A stretch of DNA of 64,000 nucleotides, taken from assembly GCA_001600175.1 (NCBI GenBank), contig BCJC01000001.1, forward strand, positions 4,387,652 to 4,451,651, in the 5' to 3' direction. The notes under the pieces were generated by a model that had not been told where the DNA came from, did no database searches, and worked only from the letters and a program-made list of their open reading frames with translations. Source of the DNA: Erythrobasidium yunnanense (taxonomy: Eukaryota > Basidiomycota > Cystobasidiomycetes > Erythrobasidiales > Erythrobasidiaceae). Positions 46,501 through 58,899 of this stretch are shown here, piece by piece (position 1 is the stretch's first letter; each line of letters starts with the position of its first letter). Both the position numbers and the translations under genes were made by a program.

Positions 46501-49075
46501 AGCGCAACTACCGCTACAGTCGTCGAAACTGCCTCAAAGAGAAAGTCGTCGGAAGAGAGTGGACAGAGCAAAACCGACAAGAGACGCAAGGTTACTTCTG
46601 AAGATAGTGATGGAGACGATCTTCCAGATCTACGAAGCAGCAAGAAAGATAAAGAAGTTGCTCCAGTCGAGAATCGTCGAAAGGGTAGAGATTCGGGCTT
46701 CGACGAAATCCCTCCTCCACCCTTAGCCACCAGAAACGATGAAGAAGAAGATTCAGGCAATGGAACAGACTATGATCTACCCGAAGAGGCTGGAAAACAG
46801 AGCAAAGCAGGCGGGAAAGACACCAAGAAAGCAAGTACAACTGGTGCTGCCAAGAAGACCGGAGCAGCTCGCAAGCTTGCTTCTTCTACACCTGTCAAGA
46901 AGAAGAGAGGCAGTCGAGGAGGAGCCTCTGAATCTGACTCCAGCAAAGCTACTGCCGCAGCTATTCGCGAAGTTAAGGCAGCTCCGAAGGCTCGTACGAC
47001 TAGGGCAGCCAAGGCCGCTGCCACTCAAGCTATTTCAGACCAGGCGTCAGACAATGCCTCTCAGGATGGTCCAACCATTGAAGCCAGGACCAAAGCAAGG
47101 ATCACCTCCCATGTCCCGCCCGATTCAGATCCGGTAGATCCACAGCCACTTCCTGTTCCGCCTGCTGTGCCTTCCAAGGCCGCTAGCAAGAGAATCGACA
47201 AACACCGGGGAGACTCTTCGACCAGCAAGAAGGACTACAACACCCTCTCACAGCTCTGCGATAGTAATCTGCCGGACGTGGTCGATGCGAAGAAAGATGA
47301 TAATCCTGAAGAGGAAGCTCAAGATCGAACACAGGTATGGGATGAAGGAGTATCCATCAGTGATGCCACCCGCAAAACCTCTGCCAAAGAAGGACGAAAG
47401 CCTATTCCTGAAGTCTATGACGAGCCCCGCACAGATGACGCTTTTGAGGACCTGCTAGCAGATCCTCCTGCTATCGAAGAAGACCCTGTTCGACAATACA
47501 CCAATGTCTACGACGACGTGTCTGCAGCATCTCTCCAGCCTGGGGTAGAGTCGGGGTACCAAGGCGAGATGGACGTGGAGACGACTGCTCGCCAAAGAAC
47601 CACCTCCATTACTAGTCAAATGCAAGGGCCCGCAATCAACATCTTGCCGCCTTCCTTGACAAGCTACAAGGCCAACGTCAATCAGGCAGATAAGCAGCCG
47701 AAAGTCGAAGACCCCGAAGGAGTATTATCGTCACCCTCCGAGGACGGGGCCTTTGAAGACCAGATGGACGACATGCATTTCTTCGCGCCTGTACAGGCTC
47801 TTGTCGAGCAGGACTATGCCCCGCGGGTCCAAGATAGGCGATCACCCGGCCCAGTTGTACACGTCGGTGCGGTACAACAGCATGGCGTAGACAAGGTCGA
47901 TCCGGACGTACCCTATTCTCGCAGAACAACACTCCTTCCATCAGCGAAGAAGGAAGAGAAGCTGCAGCTAGCTGAACGTCAACGTACTGCAGCACCTATT
48001 GCCGCAGCAGCCAAGAAGAACGATGACAGTCAGTAGTATCGAATTTTGCTGCATGCACTGGCTAATGTCTGTGATGCTTTGCTTAGCAAATACGAATGAT
48101 AAAAGCACGCGTCCCTTCCTGTCCACGGAGGATCGTCAGAAGCGTGCCCCCACGGCTCCACTAGAGGTACCTGCGAGCAAAGCTCCTGCTCAGGCAGCCC
48201 GAGTCAAGCGCGTCAGAGCTAGCAAGATGGCAGCAGCTCCTGCACCTACACCTGCACCTGCTCCACCTACATCTCCGCCCCTTGCAGCAGACTTCCTACG
48301 TGCCATAGCACCAAGCAGAGACACCGATCTGCGGGCTCCGGTGCGAAGAACAGAACTTCAGACTAACAAAGATCAGACACCAGAGTACGTTGCGCACCCT
48401 GCTCAGCAAGACAAGGGGGAAGCGTCGCATGGCAAACGCATCGAGCATCAGCATATGCAAGAGTACGCCTATCAGGAACGAAGAGCTTCATCGGTGATGG
48501 AAGTATGCGACGATAACGAGATGGAATTCATGACTGTCTTGCAGAAGCTCAATCAGGTAAATCGCTCCGGAATAATTCCATTACGTGTGTACGCTGACAA
48601 GGCTTTGTTTGCGTTCAGGTACTTCTATCAGACATGCGAAAGAAGAAAGAGGTCTACAGCGACTCGAGGGACACTGGAGTAGAAGGAATCGTAGCAGTCG
48701 TGCAGGCTGGCTTGATGCAAGCTTCGAAAGCTGATGGTGCATACTTTAGCGAGTGCGTGTGCATGTTGACTTGATACTGTGTGTGCTGCGCTGAACCTTC
48801 TCTCTTAGATTGAAAGAACTCAATGAAGAATGGTAAGTGGCCCGCAGTCTGCACTGCTCCTCGATAGCTGACTCGCATATTTGATCAGCCACAGTCTGCA
48901 GAAGGCAGCTCTCGAACCGCTCGCAAGCCTTGAGACAGGAATATCTGACGAATGCAAGAGAATCACCTCCGACATCGCATGCTTGGGACAGATCAAAGCT
49001 CTTTTCGCAAAACGATGCCCTACAGGCATGTTCAAGGCTATGCCGACATGCATTGCCATTCGAGCAGATCAGTAA
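43549..49075 (+). CDS. long protein with folded N-terminus, disordered middle and C-terminal helix; possible meiotic axis (Red1/SYCP2-like) protein
   Basis: Many exons run from ATG 43549 (MANNEDNDELQPEQD) to a stop at 49075; about 1500 residues are expected. Boundaries near 44520-44740 and 45900-46000 are unresolved. The N-terminal about 400 residues look like a helical-repeat domain (LAKNLVNAICRALKSCYVVA; CKVGLATHILPLCMEIASSE), followed by a small beta-rich domain (45200-45900; DEEIETGIWELELDQV, TLVTFKSITPSDFYNVPLL). One exon of almost 2.1 kb then encodes a disordered Ser/Lys/Asp/Glu-rich linker, and the C-terminus is helical (FMTVLQKLNQVLLSDMRKKK). This order (armadillo-like domain, PH-like domain, long linker, terminal coiled coil) is that of Red1/Rec10/SYCP2. 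Sequence similarity is not recognisable by eye, so the assignment is tentative. It could instead be a chromatin adaptor. Confidence 0.5.
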
Positions 49076-49259
49076 TCACGACGGGGCTAGATATTTGAGA
49101 CCTCCGCGTCCCTCTCGAGGCAGGCAGGCGGCTTTCATTTCTGCGTATGCAATTGTTCATCGTTGTATGATCTTCTACCATATTTAGTGAGTAGATCAGC
49201 AGTGCTATCCGGACCACAGTGCAGTGCAAGACTACGGCTCAACAAGTGACTCTGGATGT

Positions 49260-51077
49260 CTAAGGCAGATCTTGCTCGTCAGACATAGCTGTCAGAGGCG
49301 TGCTACTAATAGCTCTCCAGCCGGCAGGCTCTTGATAAGCGAAAACCAGTCTGCAAGTCAGCAGCGCCAAAGCAGCCGCTACGAGGCAAATGAGATATCC
49401 TGAAAGATACTGTGACTGGGCACTGTATGCAAAAAGCCAGGCTCCTAGCCAGCTTGCAGCCATAGTCGCGATCTGTGTTTTCGAGCTCAGCAAAAATGTC
49501 GATGCGAGAGCACCATACTCTTACCTTCGCGCCAGTCTCGACCATTGCATTGAACTGACTCTGCTGTGATTGCTCAGGGGCGGCATTTGTACATATCAGA
49601 TCCCCGCTTATAAAGACTGTCTGCGCAGCCGCTTCGACTATGAGCAGGGCAACAAGCAGGAAGCAAGTGAGCATTCCCAGACTGTCGGAGAGATCGTTCC
49701 TGCGACACATGCTGATGACGGGGCAGCAGAGGAAGATGAAGGGATAAAGCGAAACTTGACCTCGCAAGATCATGACATGACCAAAGCGGCGATGTAATCT
49801 CGGATATACTGTGCAACATGTTCAGCGTTGGTGAGATGTACGAGTCTTCTTATGTGGCCTACCCGGCATCTCGATGAAAATGATCAACACAGCCCTCCAA
49901 GCATACCATCTGGCTAGTGAGGCTTTGTCAGCGTATTCATACGTACAAGTGCATCTACTTACCAATCGCAGCAGTGCTGAGGCCCAGACCTCCGGCTTCT
50001 ACAGGCGCATAGAAGAAAAGGGGCAAGCAGGCTTGGAAAGTAACGTTGCAAAAGCACAGTGCCGAAAATATGCGAAAGGCTTGCCACATCTCCGCAGACC
50101 AGCGCAAGTGCTGTTGACTTGTAGCTCGCTTCGTCCTGCTTTGCGCCAGAGTTTCTTGCATGTGTTCGAAGCCAAAGTATACGGCCAATATGGGCAGGAT
50201 AGCCATGCTTATAGTGACTAGCCCGTATGGGTATTGCCGAACGAACGCAATCTTCTCGAGAGCAGCATAGTGTCTCTCTGGATGACTGAGATATCCTCCA
50301 GCTATTGCAGCCAAACACCAGCCAGTCTGCCAAGAAAGACCGACAAAAGCGAAAGCAGATGCTTCGTTCTCTTGATCTACCAACTCTGCAAGGTAATTCT
50401 TGCTGATTCCCGCCTGCCGTTACATATCATCAGTAATTGACATCGATTGACCCTTTTGGTGAAGCATTCTGACCTGGCCGTTCAGGAACCCTGTTGCGAG
50501 CCTTAGCAAGAGCATTACGCCGAAGCTTCGAGGCAGGCCAACAAGTCCGCCAACTACGGAAGCAGCTAAGGTGGTCCAGAGCAGTATGGGTTTCCTGCCG
50601 TACCTGTCCGCCAGGGCAGACCATATCTGAATAGAAGTCGATACTTCAGTAACACACGCAGTCTCGATTGGTTCAGGAAGGCAGCACCTGTATAGACACA
50701 GCAGTCGCTACCGATGCGGCAGATTCCAACATTCCAGCCGGGTATCCTGTAGTTCTGGCATCCTGAGAGATTCCGTATTCCAGCAGAGCTTCATTGATGA
50801 ATGGCTAATTGGCGGAACGTCAGAGTAAGCCAGGAGCCATCAGCTGGAGCAGCATGTAGACGGACGAAGATGCAAAAGAAGAGCATGGGCTATTGTGATG
50901 CGGAGGCGTGAGCGAACAGGGCCAAGCATGTACAGCGTACTGGCTCATTCGCACCTCGCTAGCCCGTATACCAGCAAAGACAGCCATTTGCTGCCATGTT
51001 AGATGCTTCTTGCTCTCTTGCGGCTCGTGCGCAGGCGAGAGCAAAGGAGTACTATGCTCGTTCAGATCTGGCATCAT
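49260..51077 (-). CDS. MFS transporter, zinc-induced-facilitator-like (ZIFL/YCR023C) group
   Basis: Several exons run from ATG 51077 to a stop at 49260. Joining them gives ASEPMLFFCIFPFINEALLE (first membrane helix), GYPAGMLESAASVATAVSIQ, and the MFS loop motif in MWSALADRYGRKPILLW. Later helices are GLVTISMAILPILAVYFGF and GYLICLVAAALALLTCRLVF near the C-terminus, for about 12 helices overall. The pattern fits the fungal and plant ZIFL-like facilitators. Substrates of the group vary (zinc chelators, organic acids, drugs). The N-terminal acidic tail (MMPDLNEHSTPLLSPAHEP) resembles a vacuolar sorting region. The internal boundary near 49800-49960 is uncertain. It may or may not belong to the adjacent glycan gene group. 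Confidence 0.7.
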
Positions 51078-51458
51078 CGAATGACCGCTTCCGATATCGC
51101 GAAGGCCTCGATGAGATGACAGTAGACATTGGACAGTCTGGCCATGAACGCATGCGGCTCCTCCTGCCGCTGCTGGATAGAGAAGGTCCGGCTCGAGTCC
51201 GTCATCTTTGTGTGGGCATCCTGCGCGTAGGGCATAGTACTCTCAGGTAGCCGTTGTATTGGTACATATTTAAATGTATATGGAAAAGCGAGGCCAGGAA
51301 GATCACTCTACGGACCCAGATTACCCAAAGACCAAGGGTTGGCCCGCCTTCAATCTGAAACCTATGCTACAACTCCAGGATCCCTCTTAATGTAGTACTT
51401 CAACTCTATCAAACGTCCATATGCTGCATTATGGAACATCTTCAACCCACAAATCAGC
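51078..51458. other. intergenic between MFS transporter and GT47 gene
   Basis: This 381-base spacer lies between two leftward genes, with no recognisable feature. It should hold the MFS promoter. Confidence 0.45.
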
Positions 51459-54400
51459 TCAAGCCATAGGCGTCTCCTCTGTAATTATAGGATATCTGAG
51501 TCCGAGCCTTAGAGCCATTGACGCGGCAGTCATCCAGATAGGACCTCTCCTCCCGTCCATCCCATCGCTCCCATCGTCACCTTCCCATCCGCCCTCTCCT
51601 GCTTCCCTGAAGGCGAACAAGTCGCGTACTTTCAGCAAAGCCGTCTGCATCCGGGCTACCGCGGCATCATCATAGCTCTGAAGTATCTCCTCCAGCTGAT
51701 CCAAGCGCGTTTCAGGGATCGAGATGGAAAAGGTGGAATAGTCGAGGATGTCTGACCACGCCCATAGATTGCGTTCGGCCACAAATGCAGGAATACAGCC
51801 AGAGTATATGGCTTCGAAAGTGCGTGTCGTCCTGGAGATGCAGAAGTCAGTACATGTACATGTATCAGGGCAGAGAGCGGACGAATGTACCACGCAGGAA
51901 GGCCTCGAGGCAGCAAACAGAACTTGCTGTCATTCAGAGTCATCTGATAATTACCATCAGGCTTGTATCGATTGATCAGAATTTCGCCAGGCTCGTCCAC
52001 TATTGAACGGCTTCGCGTATTTGCCGATATGCTCGTCGTACTGCATGCAAGCCGAGTACGGGCAACGGCTCCATAGCCTCTCGCACCGCCAGAGAAGAAT
52101 CCCAGATAGCGTCGCTCATTGGACGGTCGCACATCCTGCATAGTGCGGAAACTGTTGAAAAAGGCAGGTATGTTTTTGGATGTGCCAGGAGCAATGATGT
52201 CGCGATCCGGCGTGACGCACGGGCTGTAGACAAGAAAACGTCAACAAAGTGGTACAGTATCCTCGCGTGCTGCCCTACCTATACAAATCTCCATTGGTCT
52301 GCCAGGAAATAGCTTCGCGCATAGGCTCAGGTTTCGTCATGTATGTCATGTCTTCTACTAGCGGTCTCCACGTGGCGCACGAACTCCAGTCGTGCACAAA
52401 AGGCACAACCATCTTATCCAAGACGGAATGCCGATTGTTGAGGGTTGCATTGGCCATTGTGACAACCGGTTTCAGCGATAGCGCTGTTGTCATCGATTGA
52501 ATCTGAGCTGCAGCAGCATCGTACGCCAGCACCAGAAGCCCTGTCACGCCATCTGGAGTCCGAAAGTGTTCCGCGTAGCACTTCTGATAGAAGGGCAGCG
52601 TGAACCAGTCCTGCGTATCCATGGTGGAGCCGGACAAGCTCGATAAGCTAGACTTGCTGCTCGAGTACTTCTTACGCTGTTCAGTGACCAGATAGTGATC
52701 GCCTAATTGCGGCAGCCAGCTTTCACTGATATTCGTGCAGTCGGCGAATTCGGCATGTCTGTCCACCTCTGTTGAAAGGTTAAAGACAAATCCTAGAGGC
52801 TGTTGTGAGGTTTTCAAGCTAAACGCACGGCGAGCACCTGGAAGAACTACGCTTGACCATGGAAGTGCTGCAACCTGCTTGGCCAGGGACACATTATGAC
52901 TTGAATGAGGTAGTCCTGGCATGCGAGCATCGCCGCAAGAATGCCGAATACACCGACAGTGTTTAGTGGCAAGGCACGGGATGGGCGCCTCACAATCCAC
53001 TTTGCAGATAGGGAGCTGCGCTGGGGCCCACTGTGAATATCGTCCGTCGTAGCTTAGGCGTGAAGCAGCTGCTTCGAAGGATCTGTTTCCAACAATGGTA
53101 TCTCGAAGGTTGTCCTGACGAACCAGCAAACTGTCATGCGCCGATTGGACTTCTTGACATCGCTGTTGCTCCAGCGTTGCGTTGCGCAGGCTGTTTCGTG
53201 TGTATGTTGACGGATAATAAATGTTTGAGATTAACATAGCTAATAAGGCCGGTAAGAATCAATTCCACACTATATCGAGTTTGACGAAAGGTATCACTTA
53301 CGATCATCTCCACGAAAGTCCCAAGCTTCTTCCTGCCCGAGCTCCGCCTCTTGAGGTAGGATCGGAATATCGCAGATTGGGTTCGGACGCAGCAGCAAGA
53401 CGCCTGCATCTGCTCTCCATTCTTGACTTGCGATCCCTTCCTTAGCCTCCGGCACGAAGACCAAGCCTGCTTTGCTACTGCTAGATAAGACTCTCCTGCC
53501 GGCACCTGCTTCTTCGTAGGTGAGTGCAAAGGCCCTTGAAGCGCGGTCCACAAAGTGCACACTCAACCAACTTGACGAGTCTCCCTGCGCGCTAGATATG
53601 TTGGTATATTGTGGATGATAGCTCTCTGCATTTGAGCGGCTTTGCACACCCATGAAGGTCTCTGTCTTGATAGGGAGTCCTTCCTGGTCCCAAATGCAAG
53701 ACATCTGGATTTGCAGAGAGCTTTGACGGCTATGTTGCGAAGTTGTAGGGTTTTGTCGAAGTCTTGCGATTACCCTGGGAGGACCGCCGTGGTATGTCAT
53801 AGCCTTAGTTTTGATGACATAGGCAGGGTCGTCGGGTTGAGGTGGACGTATATCTTCTCCCGTGTTGCATGCGATTGCGCCGAATACGCCTCTATCACCT
53901 GGTGTGATGAGCTGGATCTCGGTGGGTGGGCTGACTCGCGATGAATCGCTCTTCCCAGAAAAGCCAAAGATCTTGGCCAAGCCTGCTTCGAGCTGTGCTA
54001 TCGAAGGATCCACATCATTACCCTCCTCAGCTGACGCTGCCGATCCGCAGCGAAGCCTGCTACGACCGCTCCAGCCTGTCCCGAGGCCATACTGCCATGC
54101 CGCTCCTTCAAGGCCAGACTGGGAAAGCGAACTCGTATCATTCCTTCTCCCACCTTGCATGATACCCTGCAACCAATGTCTTTGCGCTGCCAGAAGCTGA
54201 GACAGCTCGTCCTGCCATGTATCCTGCCATCCTGTTTGCAGATCAAGTCCTAGCACAGCTTTCAGTTGCTGAACCCTGCCTGACCGGATCTTGGCGTCGA
54301 TTTCGCTGGTCTGTTTCTCGAGCTTGCCCTCGCGAGTGACGAGCCATCCCACTGGTGAGCGGGACAGGGTCATTGAGATGATATCCGCAGCGATGCTCTG

Positions 54401-55876
54401 AATATCTATAGTTGCGGGTGAAAGGACATCGATCGCCGCGAAGAACGAAGGAACAGCGGCTTGCTTGAGCGGGCGAGACTTGGCTTCCTGGAGTAAGGAT
54501 GCCGTTCTATGGATCGCTTCTACCAGATCGAGTGTATGTAAGAGGTCGATGCTGCTTCCGGCGCGCGTGGAGTCTGTCTGTTGCAAGCTAGTGCCAAAGT
54601 CCAGATCGGAATCATAGTCAAAGTGTATGGGTAGATCACCCAGTGCTGAAAGTGCGAAATGAACGAGAATCGGAGAGGAGCGGGCGGTTTGCCTCATGGC
54701 CTCGCGCTGCTGGACGCGAAGTTGTCGAATATCGCGAATGCTTGAACTGTTTGTCCAAGCATTCCATTCTGAGGGATCCGCTAGAACTGATGCTGACAGA
54801 AAGGAAGAGGCACACGAACCCTGCCCATAGAGCGTATGCAAGGGTCTTTCGGGGATGTAGAGTTGAACGGCATGGAGAGGGTTGTCGTTTCCGGGCAAAG
54901 ATCGGACCAAAGACTTGAGCTCAGACGATGCGCTTGTAATTGATTGTGTGTTCAAGCTGATAAGCCAAGGCAGCGTAGAACTACTCGAGCTGCTCGCTGC
55001 ATGGCTCTCCCTCTTCGACCATGCTTGTAAGGCCGTACTGAGCTCCGAAAGGATGCCTAGGTGTTGTTTCGCCGCATCAGCAATGCCGCCCGAGCACGCC
55101 AAGCTAGCACCCATATCGATGAAGCCATCCGCTGGGCCATACGTAGCAGAACCTCGTAGCAAGCTCTGCAAAGTGTCCTGATATGACCCTGACGAACGTG
55201 ATGCTGTTTTAACGAGCATCTGGCCACTTCGCACGTACTCTGCGTATACGTCTGCATCTTCTTCCGGCTTTGTCGAACCTAGGGCAAGTCTTGCATCAAA
55301 GGCCGTATCTTTGTTGCTCCAGTGATCATGAAGAGTGTCTGCGTCCGCGAGGATGGTCACGGACACAGCTCTATTGCGCTGTAACGTTTGGATAGCGATA
55401 AAATAGGCCAGAGGGGAGAGGAAGTAAGGGCCATCCGATGGAGCCAGGATAACAACATGTCCAGCGGCAGACGGCTTGGAAGTCGATAAGAAATTGTACA
55501 GCTTGCTCTTCCATGTCGCGCTCAGGTACGGCCAAGTGCTAGCCGAGTTTGACGTCTCTGCAGCTGCTATTGTCAACAACTGGATTCCATCGCACATCGA
55601 GAGCAATCTTGTCAGCTTGCCAATAATAAGTTGATGCGGTTGGTCTATTTGACTGACTTGTTCCAAGCTTGCAGGACTTTGCGACGGCGCTTTAAGACCA
55701 TGATAGCTAGGTAGCTCGAATGCTACGTATATCTTGCGAAAGAGCTCGTTTTGATGGAGGACATGCCAGTCAGTGAGGCCAGTTCGAGTAAGGACCGTGA
55801 AGTTGAAAAGAACGGAAAATGCGGCGCTGAGTGCGAAGATCCAGCTTCCACTCGGAAGGTACTGGCGTATCCTCAT
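51459..55876 (-). CDS. exostosin-type glycosyltransferase GT47 fused to a large N-terminal luminal domain
   Basis: Four exons (53302-55876, 52279-53239, 51891-52223, 51459-51831) total 4242 bases, 1413 residues, with every junction in frame. The first intron has a strong GTAAGT donor joining a stop-free frame of about 858 codons to the GT47 part. A short basic tail and anchor (WIFALSAAFSVLFNFTVL) begin a type II protein. Residues about 30-860 are unrecognised, Ser/Leu/Gln-rich and without repeats (SPLAYFIAIQTLQRNRAVSV is one segment). The C-terminal about 500 residues are exostosin-like: MVVPFVHDWSSC, RRYLGFFSGGARG, MTLNDSKFCLLPRGLPAW, then RTFEAIYSGCIPAFVAERN and SDILDYSTFSISIPE, the nucleotide-sugar-binding GT-B half. 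GT47 enzymes are inverting UDP-sugar transferases of plant and animal polysaccharides. Confidence 0.82.
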
Positions 55877-56396
55877 TGATCTCTTGTGTTATGAGCAGAT
55901 GGGACAATGAGATGAGGACACGATGTTCTTGAGGGAATTGTCCGTCCTCTCGACCTACCAGTACCGGTACCTGAGCTGTCACATCTGCATTGGGTCCGGG
56001 GTGTGGATTTGTCAAGACGCGTCGAACATTGTGTACGCGTCAAGTGCCGTATTTATCGAGTGATGGAAATCCCGTAATATGATACGGCGGTCCCTGCAGA
56101 CTCTTTTGTATCGAGTCTGACGCGTTTCCCGGGTCTAGTGCTTATTGGGAGAAGAAGAGGAATGCACTTCGCTCTTGCCCTGACATAGGCCTGATCTGGC
56201 TGTCGCATTCCTCGGCAAAAACCACGACACGTGTAGATTGGATGTTTTCTGAGAATGGTATCGCGTTGTTTATGGGAAAAGACTAGAGTAAGGAGCCTTC
56301 GCTCGCTGCTCTTGTCGCACGTCGATATCTTCAAAGTCTCAGGCTTAGACCTCAGCTGCGCCCAAGGCAATCCCTCCCTCACTTCCTTCTTCGATT
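55877..56396. promoter_or_regulatory. divergent promoter region between GT47 and GT92 genes
   Basis: These 520 bases separate the start codons of two divergent glycosyltransferase genes. No gene is supported. A shared bidirectional promoter is likely from layout alone; I see no defined factor site. Confidence 0.4.
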
Positions 56397-58025
56397 ATGC
56401 CTGGCGACTACGAACCGCTTGGCCCAGCGCTGCAGCGTACATCTGCCTTATCGTTCAATAGATGGAGACTTGGCTTCATATGCATCCTCGCTGTTTTGGC
56501 AAGCTCCCTCGTCCACTGGCAATGGCAAACGCCAGCTAGCCTTCTTCTGCTTCACTCTCGAGGAAAGCCTGACAGCCTGGCACTCGAGATTCTGGATGCG
56601 AATCCTCGCTCGACAACGGACGGGAATGGATGGCAGTCGTACAATTTGACTGTCTGTGCTATAGCAGCGTGGGAGGACGACTACCTCGATGAATGGCTCA
56701 CGTATCATCGATTGCTGTAAGTGCTTCCATGCGCGGAGCCAGAACTCGGACAAGCTCTGACATGCTTCTTTATGACATCGAATATAGAGGAGTGCAGCAC
56801 TTCTATCTTTACGATCACAAAAAATCCCCTAGCACAACAAAGCTCCTTCTGCCCTATATCGAGCGCGGCATGGTTACCCTTCACGGTCCGCCTGACGAAG
56901 GTGTGTACTTTGAATGATACTTTGTAGTCATAGCTGATCGAGTGTGCTTTCCCGTCTATAGCGGAAGGGCAGAAAGACCACAAAGGCTTTCACGGCCGCC
57001 TTCTAGGTCACTGTGAGAGGAATTACGGCAATACAACTAAATGGCTTTTCCATTTCGATGTGGACGAGTTCCTACAGTTCAGCCAAGTATATCCTCTGGC
57101 TTCTCAGCCCAAACGGCTCGACGCTGGACAGTACCAGTTCCCTCTGCATGACTACCTAATGCAGCCCGACTTGAGCGCAAGTCGCTGCCTCTTTATGACA
57201 CGGAATGGTGGATTCATCAACGTTGGGCTGGTCGATAATCCGCCATCAGCTGTGCTGGACTCCGTCTATTATAGAACAGCTGCCAGCTTGAGTCGGGGAG
57301 CAGCCAAGGTGGGCCATATCCTCCGGACAACTCATGAATCCCAGTACTGACTGACAGCTTCGGCCAGGTTGCGGTTCGGGGTACGGCGGGAGGGCTTGCC
57401 GGCAAGTTCAGCGGTGCACACAACTGCGTACCAGCGTACGATCAGTCGTTCACCGGAGTGGCCGATCCTTCCAAGGGTCTGCGCAACGTCCAAGGAGGTG
57501 TTGAGACGAAGCAAAACCCCAACGATGGTCTCGATACTTTACTTCGAGAGCCTCTGATGGTAGCCCGTAAGTCCACATCATCGCGAATCTCCCCAATAAG
57601 CAAATGGTGTCTGATTTATGACGAGTGACTCAGATTTCGGCCAGCGTTCCCTGCAGGATTGCCTGTTCAAGCTCGAGCGTACGTGCAGGCTCTATTTGGC
57701 GTCTCCATAACCTTATTGATGCAGTATTCCAATAGACCTCGACAATGCCGATAATTGGCGAGTCTCAAACGGTGGTCAAGCAATGTGTTATCGGGACTTC
57801 GTGCCGACACCTAGCCAGCTCGAGCAGAAGGTGTTCGAGGGGAGCGAACACCTGACTGAGATCATGCAGAGACCTCATAAGGTGTTAGTATTGGATGAGA
57901 GCATAAAAAATAGCTGGTACGGTCAGAATGCAATCGCATTTCATGCGGGCTTGCAGGGTGGACGTCGTCCATCCCTTGTTGACGAGGCTGCAGCCCTCTC
58001 AGCGATCGTGACGATGCAGTATTGA
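56397..58025 (+). CDS. glycosyltransferase family 92 (GT92, DUF23-type)
   Basis: Six exons (56397-56716, 56788-56900, 56962-57308, 57368-57566, 57634-57678, 57736-58025) encode 437 residues. The anchor GFICILAVLASSLVHW follows a 25-residue tail. The family pattern is clear: TVCAIAAWEDDYLDEWLTYH, LGVQHFYLYDHKKS, then TKWLFHFDVDEFLQF with the Asp-Val-Asp metal site, MTRNGGFINVG, and near the end HFGQRSLQDCLFKLE. GT92 enzymes transfer galactose from UDP-galactose (beta-1,4-galactan synthase in plants, N-glycan-core galactosyltransferase in nematodes). Here the donor is inferred only from family. The exon at 57368-57566 is the least typical part, but it alone keeps the frame. It is divergent from the GT47 gene. 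Confidence 0.85.
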
Positions 58026-58899
58026 GGCTTGATGTAGTGGCAGTATGGCAGTCCGTTGGTATAGATCTTTGGGGACTGGCGGCGAAACATGATTTCCACT
58101 GGGGACATGTTTGCATGCGAATGTGATACTGGGCTATCTTGTATGTACTGCAGACAGTAGAGTATAGATGTGAAGGTGGGACTTAGCTGCCGGAGTCTGA
58201 AGACCGCTGAAGCCAGTCTAATTGTATTCGAACCGGAAGCTATCGCTCATTTAGAAGCTTACTACAGTTCGACATCTGTAGAGTGAGAGTCCTGAGAATT
58301 AGATTTCGGGCCCGGTGGAAACATGCCTTCTCCGGCCATAGATGGGAGCTTACCATTGGCTGCGTCAACTATGCTATATACAGCCCTCGCGCCTTCGCAG
58401 TGCAGTCATGATTCCGCCATGTTGTGAGAACAGCATGGCAGGCTGTAGCCAGAAGATCATGTGCTCGCGCCTAGATCTGTTCCGACTGAAGCCGCCTCGA
58501 GCTGACCTGGACCACTTTGTTGAATCTGTTGCGGTCGAGCCTGCGTTCAAGGCGAGAAGACTATGCCTGGCAAACTGCAGTGGTGATGTAAAGATGTATG
58601 GATCTGACAGTTCCAGCACTGATCGCCATATCGTGACAATTCGTCTCCAAGCCTTTGCTGAGTCTTCTTGAGGTCGAAAAAGCTGTTGAAGTCTTGCGAC
58701 TGTGTCTAAGCGACGACCAGAAGACTGTACCCTGAAAATTCCGAAGCAGGGCCTGTATTGAGCTGAAAGCTCGCTGGCAGTGGACAGCGCTGTATATGTA
58801 GCCCATATCTACTATCCCTTAGCCAGACTGGCAGGCGGAAAAGAAGCCATGTTCGCCAAAATCGCCGCGCCCTAGAAGTCGGGACGGTCAGCATCATCC
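58026..58899. other. intergenic, convergent 3' ends
   Basis: This 874-base region lies between the convergent GT92 and GT25 genes. Open frames on both strands are short and overlap each other. I see no tRNA, repeat or conserved coding block. Confidence 0.45.

Noticed and set aside
53240-55876. Treating the long 5' exon of the GT47 gene as a separate protein, perhaps a GPI transamidase GAA1-like component
   Set aside because: It has only one evident membrane segment, whereas GAA1 has several. A strong splice donor at its end joins it in frame to the GT47 domain.
58200-58230. GGTTCGAATAC on the minus strand, resembling a tRNA B box
   Set aside because: No matching A box, acceptor stem or anticodon arm could be drawn around it.
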